Part shown: positions 1-10,363 of the stretch, piece by piece | Layout of the letters: every line of letters begins with the position of its first letter | Position numbering within the stretch: position 1 is the first letter of the stretch | NCBI GenBank assembly: GCA_052143535.1 | Contig: JBKQSS010000041.1 | Span: 144,216 to 208,215 of the forward strand | Length of the DNA stretch: 64,000 bases | Reading direction: 5' to 3' | DNA from: JADGRA01 sp052143535 | GTDB lineage: Bacteria; Myxococcota; Myxococcia; Myxococcales; Myxococcaceae | Program-made: the position numbers and the translations under genes | Notes under the pieces: model-generated | The model's input: only the letters and a program-made list of their open reading frames with translations | What the model was told of the DNA's origin: nothing | Databases searched by the model: none

Positions 1-72
1 CGGCGTCTTTACGGATGCGCTGTTGCCTTTGAAACGCAGCACACGCCGCCATGCGCGGTCGCCGGAGGAAAT

Positions 73-750
73 GTGAAATTCGCGCGGATTTGCACCCTGG
101 TGCTCAGTCTCGGATTTGGCTTCGCAACGGCCGCTCATGCTGACGACGTAGTGACTTGCAAGGATGGGACGACTTCGAAAGGCGGGCAGGGCGCCTGCAG
201 CGGGCACGGAGGGGTGAACAAAGCCGCGGCCCCTGCCGCAGCGCCGGCGGCAGCGCCGGCTGCATCGGATGCTGCAACGGTGACCTGCAAGGACGGGACA
301 AGCTCGAAAGGCGGGAAGGGTGCCTGCAGCGGGCACGGAGGCGTGAACAAGAGCGCCGCCCCTGCTGCAGCTGCCCCTGCTAAGGCGACGGCCCCAGCGG
401 CAGCGGCGCCGGCCGCGGCGGACGCTGCAACGGTGACCTGCAAGGACGGGACAAGCTCGAAGGGCGGCAAGGGTGCCTGCAGCGGCCATGGAGGCATCGA
501 CAAGAGTGCCGGCTCAACCGCCAAGGCGGCAACTCCGGCGGCAGCTCCCGCCCCCTCTCCTGCTCCGGCCGCTGCCGCTGCTCCTGCTGCAGCCCCCGCC
601 ACCAAGGGGACGCCGTCGAAGACCGGGCCGAATTCGGACCCGACCGGTGCCATCGCGAAGTGCAAGGATGGGACGTACTCCCATTCGAAGCAGCACGAAG
701 GGGCCTGTTCAAGCCACGGCGGAGTCGCCGACTGGCTGGACAAGCAGTAA
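73..750 (+). CDS. secreted DUF3761-repeat protein
   Basis: The 225-residue product starts with a clear signal peptide (about residues 1-23, ending AAHA), so it is probably exported. The mature part has four Cys-containing modules, CKDGT followed by GACSGHGG, of the DUF3761 type, joined by Ala/Pro-rich linkers. The first three modules are nearly identical; the fourth has an insertion (YSHSKQHEG). Each module has two Cys and one His, which could form a disulphide or bind a metal, but no activity is known for the family. The start is GTG at 73, with GGAGG 4 nt upstream; the ATG at 71 runs straight into a stop. It converges on the DUF885 gene. Confidence 0.85.
   Translation: MKFARICTLVLSLGFGFATAAHADDVVTCKDGTTSKGGQGACSGHGGVNKAAAPAAAPAAAPAASDAATVTCKDGTSSKGGKGACSGHGGVNKSAAPAAAAPAKATAPAAAAPAAADAATVTCKDGTSSKGGKGACSGHGGIDKSAGSTAKAATPAAAPAPSPAPAAAAAPAAAPATKGTPSKTGPNSDPTGAIAKCKDGTYSHSKQHEGACSSHGGVADWLDKQ
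157..495 (+). repeat. three near-identical coding repeats (about 57 bp each)
   Basis: Units at 157-213, 286-342 and 439-495 are almost the same at DNA level, each beginning TGCAAGGA and ending near CACGGAGG or CATGGAGG. They are separated by about 75-95 bp of Ala/Pro-coding linker. A diverged fourth unit lies at 661-726. The high DNA identity suggests recent unit duplication or homogenisation within the gene. Confidence 0.8.
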
Positions 751-846
751 ACGCCTTCGTTAGTCCCCTCCCCCCCCCCCGGGTCGTCGGAGTTCCACCA
801 CACTCCGGCGTCGGGGCACTGTGGTTCGGGCGCTGAGTCTTGTTGC

Positions 847-895
847 CGGGCTGCGGCCCGAAGCGTGAGGCAGTCTGAGGGACGCCTGCGCTTCG
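847..895. terminator. possible terminator between convergent genes
   Basis: Two overlapping fold-backs lie in the gap between the convergent genes. CGGGC (847-851) can pair with GCCCG (856-860), and CGAAGCG (859-865) with CGCTTCG (889-895). There is no T-run, so an intrinsic terminator is only a weak proposal. Confidence 0.25.
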
Positions 896-899
896 GACG

Positions 900-2660
900 C
901 TAGGCCTGTTGAGCTTTCACCCAAGACTTGATGCGCTGCTCCAGTGTGTCCAGAGGCAAGGCACCGGCGCTGAGCAGCTCGTCGTGAAAGGCTCGGATGT
1001 CGAACTTCGCCCCGAGCTGCTGCTTGGCGTATTCGCGAAGCTCGAGAATTTTCAGCTCGCCGACTTTGTAGCCGAGCGCCTGCGCGGGCCAAGCGATGTA
1101 ACGGTCCGTCTCGCTCTGGACGACAATCTCGTCGAGACCGACGTGGGCATGGAAGAAGTCCACCACCTGCTGCCGCGTCCAGTGCTTCGAGTGCAGGCCG
1201 GTATCCACCACCAGTCGGATGGCCCGCAGCATGTCGTCCTCGAGGTGGCCGTAGTAACTGTAAAGGTCGGTGTAGAAGCCAACCTCCCGGCCGAGGCGTT
1301 CGGCGTAGAGCGCCCAGCCCTCAACGTAGGCGTTGTAATTTCCTTGCTGTCGGAAGGGAGGAAGGCCTGGCAACTCCTGGGCGATGGAAATCTGCAGGTG
1401 GTGCCCTGGAACGCCTTCATGGTAGGCGGTGGTTTCGATTTCCGGCGTGGTCTGGTCCTGGAAGTCGCCCGTATTCACCATCACGTGTCCAGGACGCGAG
1501 CCGTCTGGGGTGCCCTGGTCATACGCGGTCGACGCCTCCTTCTCCCGGTATTCTTCAATGGGGAGGACAGTGAGCTTGGCCTTGGGAAGTCGGCCAAAGA
1601 GTTGAGGGAGCTTGGCGTCCATCTGGTTGATGTAGGTGGTGAAGAGGTCGAGAATCTCCTGACGAGACTTGGGACGCAGCGCTGGGTTGCTCTGGATGGA
1701 GGCATTGAAGGTCTTGAGGTCCTGGTAGCCGAGCTTTCGTGCCACCGCCAGCATCTCCTCTTCGATGCGTTTCACCTCGCTCAGTCCCACTTGATGGATT
1801 TGCTCCGGGGTGAGGTCGGTCGTGGTGGAGACCTTTACGTCGAAGGCGTAGCGGGCATCGCCGTCGGGTAAGGCCCAGACGCCTACCTGCTGGCGGCCCT
1901 TCGGGAAGTACTCGTTCTGCACGAAGGCCGCGAATTTTTTGTACGTCGGATTCACGTCCCGTTGGATGGCCGCGAGAATGGCAGCTCGGAGCCGCTGCTT
2001 GTCCGTGTTCGAGAAGCTGGCGGGGAACTTGGACAGTGGCTGGGCGAACGGGGAATCGACCGGCTTGGCATTGCAGATGTCCTCACACTGTCGAACGATT
2101 TTAGGGAGAAGGAACTGGGGAGGCATGAGGCCGTCCCGCATGCCGTTCCGCATTTGCGCTGTGGTCTCGGCGAAGGCGCGCGGAATCTGCTCGAGACGCG
2201 CGAGATAATCCTCGTAGTCCTTCACCGTCTCGAAGGACAAGGAGGCCACGAGGTGCGGAAGGTCGACGTGGATGCCGGAATTCTGGAACACCGGCATCTC
2301 CCAGTCCTTGAAGCGCGCCCCCTCCAGTGTCAGGCGAAGCTGCCGGACCATCAGCTGCTTGCTGAGCTGTTCCTGGACGGGGAAGCCGGTCGTGTCGACG
2401 GCTTCGAAGCGTCGAAGAAAGTCAGCAGTCGCAGCGAGGTCGCTGTCGACGAAGGCTGGGGAGTAATCCCGCAACCGGTCGTTGTAGCGCTTGTCTCCAA
2501 GAATGGAGGCGAACTCGGGGTTCGTCCGCAAGTTGTACTCCCACTGCTCCTTCACCAGCGCGTCGAGTGTCTTGCGGCGACTTTCCACGTCGGCGGCCGG
2601 CTGAGCCGAGAGCAGCCCCGGCGACAGCACAAGCACCACCGCCAGCAGAGCGCGTTTCAA
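900..2660 (-). CDS. DUF885 family secreted putative metallopeptidase
   Basis: This 586-residue product belongs to the DUF885 family, whose members look like zinc peptidases. The key motif HEGVPGHH spans residues 414-421 (His414, Glu415, His420/421); DUF885 proteins share this HExxxGHH-like core. An N-terminal signal peptide (KRALLAVVLVLSPGLLSA) points to export. I chose TTG at 2660 because it puts the signal peptide at the N-terminus and has AAGGA 6 nt upstream; the frame is open to 2753, but the extra residues do not look like coding sequence. Substrate unknown. It is a single-gene unit behind the alpha-E gene. Confidence 0.88.
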   Translation of the reverse strand: MKRALLAVVLVLSPGLLSAQPAADVESRRKTLDALVKEQWEYNLRTNPEFASILGDKRYNDRLRDYSPAFVDSDLAATADFLRRFEAVDTTGFPVQEQLSKQLMVRQLRLTLEGARFKDWEMPVFQNSGIHVDLPHLVASLSFETVKDYEDYLARLEQIPRAFAETTAQMRNGMRDGLMPPQFLLPKIVRQCEDICNAKPVDSPFAQPLSKFPASFSNTDKQRLRAAILAAIQRDVNPTYKKFAAFVQNEYFPKGRQQVGVWALPDGDARYAFDVKVSTTTDLTPEQIHQVGLSEVKRIEEEMLAVARKLGYQDLKTFNASIQSNPALRPKSRQEILDLFTTYINQMDAKLPQLFGRLPKAKLTVLPIEEYREKEASTAYDQGTPDGSRPGHVMVNTGDFQDQTTPEIETTAYHEGVPGHHLQISIAQELPGLPPFRQQGNYNAYVEGWALYAERLGREVGFYTDLYSYYGHLEDDMLRAIRLVVDTGLHSKHWTRQQVVDFFHAHVGLDEIVVQSETDRYIAWPAQALGYKVGELKILELREYAKQQLGAKFDIRAFHDELLSAGALPLDTLEQRIKSWVKAQQA

Positions 2661-2809
2661 GCGTTGTCCTTGTCTGTCCGCATCGGATGGCCCGGACGTA
2701 AAGCCAACGCCTCTCACGGATAAGGCAAGGGAAGCAAGCGATGCGGCGGCCATTCGGTCCCGCCCTTTGGGAAGGCTTGCGGTGGCGGGCGCAGGGAGGG
2801 CAGCGCTCC

Positions 2810-3838
2810 TTACGACTGAGAGGCGCCCGCCGTCTGGGACTGCGTCGGTGCCGTTGAATCGGTCTCGACTTCAGCGCGCCTGACGGCCGGCCCGACAAGC
2901 AGCTCGCGTCCCAGCTCCTCACAGGCACTGGTCGTCTCTTCGACGATGTGGGTGAGCAGCCGGTGGAGGCTCTCTCCACCCTCGCTCCAGCGCGGCTGCC
3001 CAGAGATGAATTCCTCCAGGGTGCGCAGCCGCCGCTGGCTTTCCAGCTTGGGCAGCACAAGCTCCTCCGGGGAACGGATGCTCGCTAGGCGCCGAGAGGC
3101 GTGGTGGACGCAGAAGCGGATGGAGCGGGGAAACCCCGGCTCCAGAACGAGGAAGGCTGCGACCGCCGACGGCGTCACTCGGCCAGCGCTCCGCTTCATG
3201 AATGCTTCGAAACCGGAGCAGGCCCGAAGCAAAGAGAGCCAGAGCGTTTCTTCGAGAATCATGCTGGAGGGGAGCTGCAGCAGCGCATGGTGGTGCACGT
3301 CGAGGATGCGGGCCGTTTGCCCCACGCGCTCCAGCAGAACGCCCAGGCTGATGAAGTCATAGGCGTTGTCATGGAGCATGCTGTTCTGGATGGCGCCCAG
3401 GACGAGCTGCGTCGATTCGCGCACGCGTCGGTAGAAGCTTTCACGGCGCAGCGCGTACTCGTCGCGACCACGCTTGTCGTGAAACCAGAGATGGAACTCG
3501 TTGATCGCCTCCCAGACCTCCAGCGACACCACTTCGCGGATGCTCCGTGCGTTTTCCCGCGCTGCGCTCACCGAGCGAGCGATGCTCGCCGGGTTCTCGG
3601 TGTCCCAGGTAAGGTACTGCTGCACCAACTCGCCCTCCCCGCGCGCAGAAGGCGAGAAGCGCGCTCCGAACGCTTCGTCCTCGCCGCTGACTGTCACCGC
3701 GGAACCCCACACTTGCCCTGCCGGAAGAATCCCGTCGAGGGCCAGGGCCGACGTCACCCGCAGGACGCGGGAGCTGCTCTCGGCTCGCTCGAGGTAGCGG
3801 CCCAGCCAGAAACAGTGGTCGGCGACGCGGGAAATCAT
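2810..3838 (-). CDS. alpha-E domain protein (DUF403)
   Basis: The 342-residue, mainly helical product starts ISRVADHCFWLGRYLERAES, the hallmark N-terminus of alpha-E proteins. These proteins are nearly always encoded beside a circularly permuted ATP-grasp ligase and transglutaminase-like proteins, as here, and are thought to take part in a peptide-synthesis or peptide-modification system that has not been characterised. The ATG at 3838 overlaps the ligase stop (ATGA), implying translational coupling. The frame stays open upstream, but the family start and the overlap fix this one. Confidence 0.92.
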   Translation of the reverse strand: MISRVADHCFWLGRYLERAESSSRVLRVTSALALDGILPAGQVWGSAVTVSGEDEAFGARFSPSARGEGELVQQYLTWDTENPASIARSVSAARENARSIREVVSLEVWEAINEFHLWFHDKRGRDEYALRRESFYRRVRESTQLVLGAIQNSMLHDNAYDFISLGVLLERVGQTARILDVHHHALLQLPSSMILEETLWLSLLRACSGFEAFMKRSAGRVTPSAVAAFLVLEPGFPRSIRFCVHHASRRLASIRSPEELVLPKLESQRRLRTLEEFISGQPRWSEGGESLHRLLTHIVEETTSACEELGRELLVGPAVRRAEVETDSTAPTQSQTAGASQS

Positions 3839-5313
3839 CCCTTCGCTCGTTGCACCCAGGTGTCCTTGCTGCCTCCGCCCTGGCTGCTGTTGACCACGTA
3901 GCTGCCCTCCCGCATCGCGACCCGGGTCAGCCCCCCGGGAAGCACCCAGGGCCCGTCCTTCCGGGTGAGGACGTAGGGCCGCAGGTCGACACGTCGAGGG
4001 ACAATGCGCCGGCGCTCCGAATCCCAAGTGGGGCAGGTGGAGAGCTCGACCAAGGGCTGCGCGATATAGCGGCGCGGCTCGGTCAGGATGCGCCGGCGAA
4101 ACTCTTCTCTCTCGGCGCTGGTGGAAGTCGGTCCCATCAACATCCCGTAGCCCCCGGCCTCATCCACCGCCTTCACCACCAGCCGCTCGAGGTGCTCGAG
4201 CACATAGCGGCGGTCGTCCTCGCGAATGCACTGGTAGGTCGGCACCTGCTCGAGGAGCGCTTCCTCCCCGAGGTAGAAGCGCACCATCTCCGGGACGAAG
4301 GGATAGACGCCCTTGTCGTCGGCGACGCCGTTCCCTGGAGCGTTGGCCAGGGTGACGTTTCCCTTGGCCCAGGCACGCATCAACCCGCGGACGCCCAGCA
4401 CCGAGTCCGGGAGGAACATCTCTGGGTCCAAGAATGCGTCGTCTGTCCGGCGGTAGACGACGTCCACCTGTCGCCGGCCCCGGGTGGTGTGCAGGAAGAG
4501 CCGGTCGTCGTCGACGAAAAGGTCGGCGCCCTGAACCAGCTCGACCCCCATCTGGCGCGCCAGAAAACTGTGCTCGAAATACGCCGAGTTGTACGGGCCG
4601 GGTGTGAGCACCACGACGGTGCTCAAGTCGGGGTCCACCGGAGAGACACTGCGCAGCGCTGCAGCCAGACGCGCCGGGTAGTGGTTCACCTGTCGAACGC
4701 GCGCCGCCTCGAAGAGCTGGGGAATGAGGCGCTTGGAGAGAAGTCGATTTTCAAGGACGTAAGACACGCCCGAGGGCGTGCGCAGGTTGTCCTCCAGCAC
4801 TCGGAAAACGCCTTTGCCGTCGCGCACCAGGTCGATGCCGGAGATGTGAAGGCGCACGCCCGCCGGCGGGCGGATTCCTTTGAGCGCTGGGAGGTAATGC
4901 GTCGCCCCCAGCACCACCTCCGCCGGGATGGTGCCCGTGGTGAGAATCCGTTGCTCGCCGTAGACGTCGTCCAAGAAGTGCGACAGCGCCAGCACCCGCT
5001 GAACCAGGCCTCGCTCGAGCCGGTCCCAGTCGGCCGCCGAGATGATGCGGGGCACGAGACACACTGGAAATACCTTCTCCATGCCGCGGTTGTCCGAGTA
5101 GACGGAAAAGGTGACTCCCTGGTTCACCAGCGCCGTCTCTGCCATCTCCTGGGTGCGTGCGAACTCTTCTGGGCTAACGCGGCCGAGTCCCACAAGGGCG
5201 CGGAACTCGGGCCGCAAGGCGCCGGTCGCCTCCAGCAATTCGTCGTAGGCGCCGGCGAGGGCCGGGTACCCGTCGAGCAGCGACGGGTGGGGGGGGCTGC
5301 CAGTTGTTGACAC
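3835..5313 (-). CDS. circularly permuted ATP-grasp protein (DUF404/DUF407)
   Basis: The 492-residue protein matches the circularly permuted type 2 ATP-grasp family. The conserved block HISGIDLVRDGKGVFRVLEDN is followed by LRTPSG (about residues 155-185), and there is an ATP-grasp core toward the C-terminus. Members are predicted carboxylate-amine ligases that probably join amino acids or peptides; no substrate can be read from the sequence. It is the first gene of the alpha-E pair. It begins with GTG at 5313, only 22 bp from the divergent transglutaminase gene. The first codons contain a run of eight C on the coding strand. Confidence 0.92.
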   Translation of the reverse strand: MSTTGSPPHPSLLDGYPALAGAYDELLEATGALRPEFRALVGLGRVSPEEFARTQEMAETALVNQGVTFSVYSDNRGMEKVFPVCLVPRIISAADWDRLERGLVQRVLALSHFLDDVYGEQRILTTGTIPAEVVLGATHYLPALKGIRPPAGVRLHISGIDLVRDGKGVFRVLEDNLRTPSGVSYVLENRLLSKRLIPQLFEAARVRQVNHYPARLAAALRSVSPVDPDLSTVVVLTPGPYNSAYFEHSFLARQMGVELVQGADLFVDDDRLFLHTTRGRRQVDVVYRRTDDAFLDPEMFLPDSVLGVRGLMRAWAKGNVTLANAPGNGVADDKGVYPFVPEMVRFYLGEEALLEQVPTYQCIREDDRRYVLEHLERLVVKAVDEAGGYGMLMGPTSTSAEREEFRRRILTEPRRYIAQPLVELSTCPTWDSERRRIVPRRVDLRPYVLTRKDGPWVLPGGLTRVAMREGSYVVNSSQGGGSKDTWVQRAKG

Positions 5314-5335
5314 CGTGCGTCTAAGCTAGCCCGTC

Positions 5336-8300
5336 GTGCGCCTCCTCATCCAGCACCGCAGTCGGTATGTCTACCCACGTCCCGCCGCGCTTGGGCCACA
5401 CCTGGTGCGCCTGCGTCCGGCCAGTCATGCGCGGGCCCGCGTAGAAACCTATGGTCTCACCGTCGAGCCGGAAGCCGACGTGCGGTGGCAGCAGGACCCC
5501 AACGGAAACCACCTGGCGCGGGTGGTGTTCGCGCGAGACGTTCGCCTCGACTCCATGAGCTTCCTGGTCGAGGTAGCGCTCGACCTTAGGCCAGTCAACC
5601 CCTTTGACTTCCTCCTGGAAGAGGCAGCGGAGAGCGTCCCACTTCCCTACTCGGCGCCCCTTCTCGCCGAGCTGGGGCCATTCCTGGCGCGTCAAACGCC
5701 GGCCCTGGAGGAAGGGGGCCGCTTCCGGGCCTTCGACGCCGAGCTGCCGCGAGCGGGCCCAACCCTTGGGTTGCTGACTGGCCTCAACCAGGCCGTCAAC
5801 CACCGCATCCGCTATGTGGTTCGCAGCGAGCCCGGTGTTTGGACGCCTGAGCAAACGCTGGAGCAGGGGAGGGGCAGTTGCCGCGATTCGGCGATGCTGT
5901 TGGTGGCACTGTTCCGCTCCCGGGGCCTGGCCGCCCGCTTCGTCAGCGGCTATCTGGTTCAGCTCGCCGATGAGGGAATGCTCCCGGATCAGCCCCGCGG
6001 CGTGAGTCGTGACGTGGTGGACCTCCACGCCTGGGCGGAGGTTTTTCTTCCGGGCGCGGGTTGGATTGGGTTCGACGCAACCAGTGGACTGCTCTGCGGG
6101 GAGGGCCACATCCCACTGGCGTGCGCGTCCAGTCCCGCGATGGCGGCGCCGGTGGAGGGCACCTCGGACACTGTTGCCACAGACGTCTCCTTCGAGCTCA
6201 GCGTCACTCGCCTCGGTCACGAGGTGCGGCCGAACTCTCCCTTCCCGGAAAGCGTCTACCAAGCGGTACTGGGAGGCGCGGACCGGGCAGATGCCCTTCT
6301 CAAGTCAGCCGGCTTGCATCTGACCACCGGTGGCGAGCCGACGTTTAACTCCCGAGAACATCCGGAGGCTGCCGAATGGAATGGCGCAGCGCTCGGGCCC
6401 ACCAAGTGGACACAAGGGTTGCGGCTATGTGCGGAGATTCGCGCGCGCCTCATGCCCGGCGCCGCTTTCGTCATCGGCCAGGGCAAGCACTATCCCGGGG
6501 AGAGCCTTCCTCGCTGGTCCCTCGAGATGGTGGGCGTGAGCCAGGGGGAAGCCCTCTGGACAGGGGACATTGGCCCGGTGCCGCAACGGAGCCGCTTGGC
6601 CGATGCGAAGCGCTTCGCGGAGGCGCTCGCTGGCCGGCTTGGTGTCGCGCACGGTGTCTTGCCCGCCTTCGAGGACCCCTGGCACTTCGTGGAGGCCGAA
6701 GCCAGCTTGGCCGCGGACGTGGACCCGTTGAAGGCAAATTTGAGCGACCCCGAGGAGCGCCGTCGGCTGGCCAGGGTGCTGAGCCAAGGCCTGGGGCAGG
6801 AAGCCGGGTACGTCCTGCCGCTGGCGCGCCTTTCGGGGACCTGGGTGACGGACAGCTGGCGTTTCCGCCGTCGAAACCTCTTTCTCGTTCCCGGCGATGC
6901 TCCGATGGGCACTCGGCTGCCGCTGGCCTCACTGCCTCCAGGCTACGTGCCTGAGCCGGAGGAGGAGCCAGTGAACCCTCGCGACCCCCGCCGAGCGGAG
7001 GAGGAAGCGCCAACGCCGCGCGCCCTGCGGACGGCCCTCTGCGTCGAGGTACGAGACGGGACGCTCTTCGTCTTCTTGCCGCCGCTGGCCACCGGCCGAG
7101 ACTTCGTCGCGCTTGTGAGAGAGGTGGATGCCGTGCGGTCCGAGACCGGGCTGCAGGTGCAGCTGGAGGGCTACCTTCCGCCCCGCTCTGCGCTCCTTCA
7201 GCGTTTTGCCGTGACACCGGACCCTGGCGTTCTCGAGGCCAACCTTCCCCCCTCCTCCACTGGCCGCGCCCACGCCGCACTGCTGGAGACGACCTTCGAG
7301 GCCGCTCTCCACGCCGGCTTGCACACCGAGCGCTACCTCCTCAACGGGCGCATCGCCGGGAGCGGTGGTGGTCATCACCTCACCCTCGGTGGTCCGAAGC
7401 CCTTGCAGAGCCCGCTCCTGGCGAGGCCGGAGCTGCTGGCCAGCCTCATTACCTTCTGCCAGCACCACCCGTCCCTCAGCTACCTCTTCACTGGCCTCTT
7501 CGTCGGGCCGACGTCGCAGGCACCGCGCGTGGACGAGGCTCGGCACGACGCGCTCTACGAGCTGGAAATTGCCCTCGCCAAGGTTTTCGAGTCGACCGAG
7601 GCGCCGCTGCCGCCCTGGCGGGTGGACGGTCTTTTCCGGCACCTGCTGGTCGACGTCAGTGGCAACACCCACCGCGCCGAGCTCTGCATCGACAAGCTTT
7701 TTGACTGGCGAACCCCGCACGGGCGGCAAGGGCTAGTCGAGCTCCGGGCCTTCGAAATGCCGCCTCACCCGAGGCTGGCGGTGGCCCAAGCAGTGCTGGT
7801 GCGAGCACTGGTGGCTGGTTTGGCCCAAGCACCGTACCGCGGGCCACTCGTCCGGTGGGGCACCGGACTTCACGACCGCTTTCTCTTGCCCTATTGGATG
7901 TGGCGCGATTTTGAAGAAGTGCTCGAGTTTCTGTCCGAGCGCGGCATTGCGTTGCCCAAAGCCGCCTACCGGCCCTTCCTCGAGCTTCGTTGTCCGGTGG
8001 CGGGACGTCTCGACCTGGGTGGCGTGGTGCTCGAGGTACGCGATGCGCTCGAGCCCTGGCCGGTGCTGGGTGAGGAGCCGACCACCACTGGGACGACACG
8101 CTACGTGGACTCTTCAGTGGAGCGGGTGGAGGTCCGCGTCGAGGGGCTCGTCCCGGAACGGCACCAAGTGCTGGTCAACGGGGTCGACCTCCCGCTTCAC
8201 CCCACGGGAAGGGTGGCCGAGTCGGTTGCCGGCGTCCGCTTTCGCGCCTGGGCGCCGCCTCACAGCCTGCACCCCCACCTCGGGGTGCACCACCCCTTAC

Positions 8301-8602
8301 GCTTTGACGTTATCGACACCTGGGGACAGCGCTCGCTCGGCGCCTGCGGCTACCATGTGTGGCACGCGGAAGGACGCGCGTTCGACAAGCCGCCGCTGAC
8401 TGCCTCCGAAGCCGAGGCGCGCCGGGCTCAGCGCTTTACGGTTGAATCGCCATTGCCGTGGCCGGTCAGCGCACGCAAAGTGCCACCGAGCCCAGAGGCA
8501 CCCTTCACACTCGACCTCCGGCGGTTTCCGGGCGACCACCCGCTGCCCGAGCCGACACCGGACACGGACGCCGGGGCAGTCACAGTTTCGACAGATTCGT
8601 GA
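5336..8602 (+). CDS. transglutaminase-like protein with DUF2126 domain
   Basis: A 1088-residue cytoplasmic protein (no signal peptide). It has a transglutaminase N-terminal domain (residues 1-90, RLLIQHRSRYVYPRP) and a papain-like transglutaminase core with an apparent Cys182-His231-Asp247 triad (GSCRD, DLHAWAEV, GFDATSG). A large DUF2126 region follows, beginning near LTTGGEPTFNS at about residue 327. This layout is standard for the large transglutaminase encoded with alpha-E and ATP-grasp genes. The core may act as a peptidase or amide-transfer enzyme; the real reaction is unknown. GTG at 5336 is supported by the family N-terminus. The next gene starts 14 bp downstream. Confidence 0.93.
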   Translation: MRLLIQHRSRYVYPRPAALGPHLVRLRPASHARARVETYGLTVEPEADVRWQQDPNGNHLARVVFARDVRLDSMSFLVEVALDLRPVNPFDFLLEEAAESVPLPYSAPLLAELGPFLARQTPALEEGGRFRAFDAELPRAGPTLGLLTGLNQAVNHRIRYVVRSEPGVWTPEQTLEQGRGSCRDSAMLLVALFRSRGLAARFVSGYLVQLADEGMLPDQPRGVSRDVVDLHAWAEVFLPGAGWIGFDATSGLLCGEGHIPLACASSPAMAAPVEGTSDTVATDVSFELSVTRLGHEVRPNSPFPESVYQAVLGGADRADALLKSAGLHLTTGGEPTFNSREHPEAAEWNGAALGPTKWTQGLRLCAEIRARLMPGAAFVIGQGKHYPGESLPRWSLEMVGVSQGEALWTGDIGPVPQRSRLADAKRFAEALAGRLGVAHGVLPAFEDPWHFVEAEASLAADVDPLKANLSDPEERRRLARVLSQGLGQEAGYVLPLARLSGTWVTDSWRFRRRNLFLVPGDAPMGTRLPLASLPPGYVPEPEEEPVNPRDPRRAEEEAPTPRALRTALCVEVRDGTLFVFLPPLATGRDFVALVREVDAVRSETGLQVQLEGYLPPRSALLQRFAVTPDPGVLEANLPPSSTGRAHAALLETTFEAALHAGLHTERYLLNGRIAGSGGGHHLTLGGPKPLQSPLLARPELLASLITFCQHHPSLSYLFTGLFVGPTSQAPRVDEARHDALYELEIALAKVFESTEAPLPPWRVDGLFRHLLVDVSGNTHRAELCIDKLFDWRTPHGRQGLVELRAFEMPPHPRLAVAQAVLVRALVAGLAQAPYRGPLVRWGTGLHDRFLLPYWMWRDFEEVLEFLSERGIALPKAAYRPFLELRCPVAGRLDLGGVVLEVRDALEPWPVLGEEPTTTGTTRYVDSSVERVEVRVEGLVPERHQVLVNGVDLPLHPTGRVAESVAGVRFRAWAPPHSLHPHLGVHHPLRFDVIDTWGQRSLGACGYHVWHAEGRAFDKPPLTASEAEARRAQRFTVESPLPWPVSARKVPPSPEAPFTLDLRRFPGDHPLPEPTPDTDAGAVTVSTDS

Positions 8603-8616
8603 ATTAGGGTCCGAGC

Positions 8617-10353
<1,737 letters not shown>

Positions 10354-10363
10354 AGCGCCGCCA

